A stretch of 64,000 nt of DNA from Branchiostoma floridae (taxonomy: Eukaryota; Chordata; Leptocardii; Amphioxiformes; Branchiostomatidae). The position numbers and the translations under genes are program-made. Every line of letters begins with the position of its first letter. The first letter of the stretch is position 1. The notes beneath the pieces were generated by a model that saw only the letters and a list, made by a program, of their open reading frames with translations, was not told where the DNA came from and searched no databases. Shown here piece after piece: positions 60,780-64,000 of this stretch. The stretch lies in contig NC_049988.1 of the NCBI RefSeq assembly GCF_000003815.2, positions 8,709,321-8,773,320 on the forward strand. The letters are read 5' to 3'.

Positions 60780-63700
60780 ATTCTGTGCAAATATTGTAAG
60801 TTGCATAGAATAGAAAACGCATGCAATTTTGTATTAGAATGTAGTTTGCATAGAGAAGAGAGAAATGAACTGTATATGCTTGTGCAAAATCTACTCCCCT
60901 ATTTCATACACTTAAAGTAACATATACTTAACAAAAAAACAGGAAAGTCTTGATACCAATACACGAGTTGAACTTATACACAGTACATTGAAAAGTTAAC
61001 CGGCTTGACTTCTTGCTTAGTAATCTTTACATGTGGGAACAGATAGTGTTTCTTGTAAAAGTTTTGTTTATAAGCGCATCAATGTATAAAATTATCCGGC
61101 CGTTGTATTCACTCAGATATTCAAAGTTCGGATTTTTTTCTTCCGTTTTGCATCAACAAGTTACAACATCAAAGAACTCCGTAGATGTGATTTGTAGCAA
61201 TGGTAACGTTTTCCAGAGGTTGGACACTACTGTGGTTTCAGATGGTTGATAAGGCTGAAAGGTGGTTTGATAAACTGAATTCTCTGTAATGAAATGAAAC
61301 TTGCAGGAAATGGCTGGTTTCATTTTACACAGGAGTCAGATAAAACTGAGATCAACTGTTCCCAGGAATGTGTATCATGTGTGATATTTAAAGTCTAGTA
61401 ACAAAATCACGGCGGTCAAACTTACATACTTTGAGAAAAATACAAAACGTCGTCTGCGAGCCTGCCAATCCGAATGACGAGGTGAGGTTGCGATGACGTC
61501 ACTATATGCCTCTCCATGTCAAATGTTACACCAATTTTCTGTCATGGAAATGCCATATCAAAAGTTGAGAAGAGATCATAACAATCTTTACGCATTTCTT
61601 ATGATAATTGTGATTTGTATCTTCTTCCTATGATAACGTGATGATAATGAAACGTTTATCTTTGATAAATTCAGATTTGTTCAGATTCCTTTATGTCCTG
61701 ACCCTCACCCTCATGGTTTTCTTAACAGTTAACAATAAAAGTTGTCAGTCTTTATTGAGTATTTGTAACGTTGAAACAAACCAATTCATATTTGAAATTT
61801 ATTCTTGAAAATGATATCTTTCGTTTGCAAACTATCAGAACTATTTTTAAAACATGACATTCCTGTATTTCTTTTTTTTCAAAACATTAATCATCATTCA
61901 TAACAATCTTTAATTTTATGACAATGATTTGAAAATATTACAAATATCATTGAAAAACACGCGTGGTGTCTTGGAATGTACTCAACCCAAACTTGTCAGG
62001 CTACAAATCGTGCATGATAGTGACGACAAGCAGTGTTGGTCCTATGATTGCCGTTAGCGGGGTGTCCCAACTGTTGGTTATGTCAGTTTGGGGTGAGTAG
62101 TCCGCACACATGTGCTGGATTAGTCGGGTCACGGCAAGTGCAGGGTAAACCGGCGCAGACAGAATGTATGTGTGCGTCATTCAAGCGTATCATAAAGGGT
62201 CTTCTTTTGGAGCAAGGTCACAAAATCTTGATTTTATGGACGACACGTTTTGAACCCCCAAATCTGAGTCGAGAGTGCGAAAAAATAACACTCGACTTTG
62301 TTGATAAAATCGTTTTTTGTTCGTTCAGACCTAAGGCAGTTTTCACTATCAGGGTATATTTTTGCAGGGAAAGGTTACTAGCCCTTCCCCTTTATAACAT
62401 GCTTGAGGCACCTCCTCGAACACGGGATCCTAATTTTACGTCCCTTCCTAAAGATGGGTGCAGCCCCAACCGAAATGCCCATCCCAGGAATGAACCGGGG
62501 TGTCCCAGTTACCAATTGGAATCAGGAGGTCAACTGTGAGGCACAAGAACTGAGTCAATTACAAAACGTCACAGAAATTGTTCTTGATATACGATGTTCA
62601 AGAATCAATCTGCGAGCCACTTCTGAGATTTACGTTTTGACAGTAAAACATGAATTGATAATGCAACATCTGCTTGAAGATAACAAAAGACACGTTCTGT
62701 TGTAGAACAATATCAAAATGTACGCCAAATATTTCTGGTATTTCTTTGATCTAATTGCTGTCAATTTTTCATGAATCGATAGATAAAACGCCGTCATGTT
62801 TGTGATGTATGGCCGTTATTACCGGACAATCTTTCATGAAGCCATAGTTGAATTTCCGACGTGTTTGTAATATATTTGTGCAGACGGTGACTTCAAGGGA
62901 AAGGATATACGTCGCTAGTACTAGCTGCCCCTACATTTATGGTCACGATGTTTAAATCATGGCGACATCAAGAGATATCGTAGCAGGGAAGGGCCAGAGG
63001 CAAAGGAAATATTTGAGCAGACAGCTAGACAAATTATTGAACAAAATGACCTAAGACAAGCCCAGAGTTATTCATTGTCTTGATTGTGTGAAATGTAAAA
63101 TGTAATATCTGAAATCCTAGAGAGAATTGTGAAAACGACTTCCTTCAGCAATATCCTGCCATCAGACTTATACAATCAGAAAAAAAATACAATTTTCCTG
63201 TCTTGAAGTTAATTTCCGTTGTTGACGATGTACGGTTCCGTAGTAAATTGTTTTTACGCGTTCCATTCCGGTCTCCGGTACCGTAGCTCGTGGGAAACGC
63301 CCCCGGCCACACGCGAAGCGTTTCCCGACATGAGCGCTCACGTGCCACGGACCGGCGCTCTGCACAACGTCGAGAGAAGGAAACAGTTGTGGAAGGAAAT
63401 ACCTCGTTTGTTATATCCACATGTGTTTCCATAACGTATTGGAAATACGTGTTTTATGTGGTTTGAGTGCCGAATCATGTGGGGAGCAATTTATATCCCC
63501 AAGCAAAAAGGGATATACATGCAGTAAGGACATTGCGGTATTTTTCTATGGTGAAGGTCAGGTTAGATATTGGGACAGAAGCTAGCTGCACAAAATTGAC
63601 AAACCCACTATAAGAAATAAAAATCGTGTGTTAAGGCAAGGAGGTTAAAACCTCATTGGTTAAGGTATCAGCTCTTTTACAACTCAAAACACACAACATC

Positions 63701-64000
63701 AAATTTTGTTCAAATTATTCAATGTATACATTTAGTGTCGGAGAATAGCGAAACTCCAACAATATGTTTACAAATGCAATGCACATGCGCTTTCGCTTCA
63801 GATAACCTTACATGCAGATAGACTATATAACCATTTTACTGTTACAGATTTTTCGGTACAGTTTTACAGTATGACATTTATAACAAACTATTCTGTATAA
63901 TTCTAATTCCATACCTACCTGAAATTCTCAGAAATCATCCACCTTCACAATCACAGCGCTAGATCAACTTTGTGAACTTTACACACCACTTTAGAGCAAA
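60780..64000. other. No recognised gene; CpG-rich patch at 63220-63420
   Basis: AT-rich to 63.2 kb, then a 200-base CpG-rich patch with an inverted pair gggaaacgc / gcgtttccc (63289-63328) that could be a promoter-proximal segment. Open frames here are unconvincing. Confidence 0.4.
63636..63662. repeat. Degenerate copy of the caaggaggtta palindrome
   Basis: ggcaaggaggttaaaacctc followed by attggtt: the same palindrome as at 48381 with two changes in the second arm. Confidence 0.55.

Noticed and set aside
62048-62539. 163-codon open frame on +
   Set aside because: Among the longest gap-free frames, but composition is irregular, it starts at a non-ATG codon and no domain or splice structure is seen; treated as chance.
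1-64000. tRNA, rRNA or other structured RNA genes; a fourth LYPD6-like copy
   Set aside because: No B-box-like ggttcgaatcc with matching acceptor arms was found, and no further NRWAPD, YCxTxH or CCEGxxCN exon was seen on either strand.

Overview
The window is animal nuclear DNA: AT-rich, intron-split genes, dense small transposon remnants, a dinucleotide microsatellite and three assembly gaps (N runs at 17582-17703, 49489-50023 and 57588-57687). The style of the sequence and the genes suggest an invertebrate deuterostome, most likely a lancelet (Branchiostoma). That assignment is an inference; no ribosomal or mitochondrial marker is present.

The firm content is three complete paralogous genes of the LYPD6/LYPD6B family. 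These encode GPI-anchored Ly6/uPAR (LU) three-finger proteins. Gene A (+, coding 5763-7949), gene B (-, coding about 15589-9803) and gene C (-, coding 41934-36579) each have four coding exons with the same intron phases (1, 1, 0). They share the core NRWAPD(V)xxCP, YCxTxHxM and CCEGxxCN motifs. A and B are convergent, with about 0.5 kb between their predicted poly(A) sites. B and C face the same way, about 21 kb apart. Known vertebrate LYPD6 proteins act at the cell surface on Wnt/LRP6 signalling and nicotinic receptors; whether these copies do so is inference.

Layout. 1-5.7 kb: upstream of A, with a GC-richer stretch ending in a strong splice donor at 2294/2295 (candidate 5' UTR exon). 5.7-8.9 kb: gene A and its 3' UTR. 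9.4-15.6 kb: gene B, whose third intron carries an 896-bp TA-flanked inverted-repeat element and a second foldback element. 15.7-36.5 kb: mostly non-coding with duplications, an (AC)n tract and a pair of near-perfect hairpins at 28.8 kb, plus a few orphan coding-like exons (25921-26142 on +, with a poly(A) signal; 29232-29349 on -; overlapping frames at 32.8-33.1 kb on +). 36.5-42.1 kb: gene C, with a tandem repeat in intron 3. 42.1-64 kb: no recognised gene, several hairpin elements and palindromes, weak coding candidates, and a candidate TATA promoter plus first exon at 60.54-60.78 kb on the minus strand.

No bacterial-type features (operons, CRISPR, insertion sequences) were seen. The best biological story is a local expansion of LYPD6-like genes whose loop motif, signal-peptide exons and intronic elements differ between copies.
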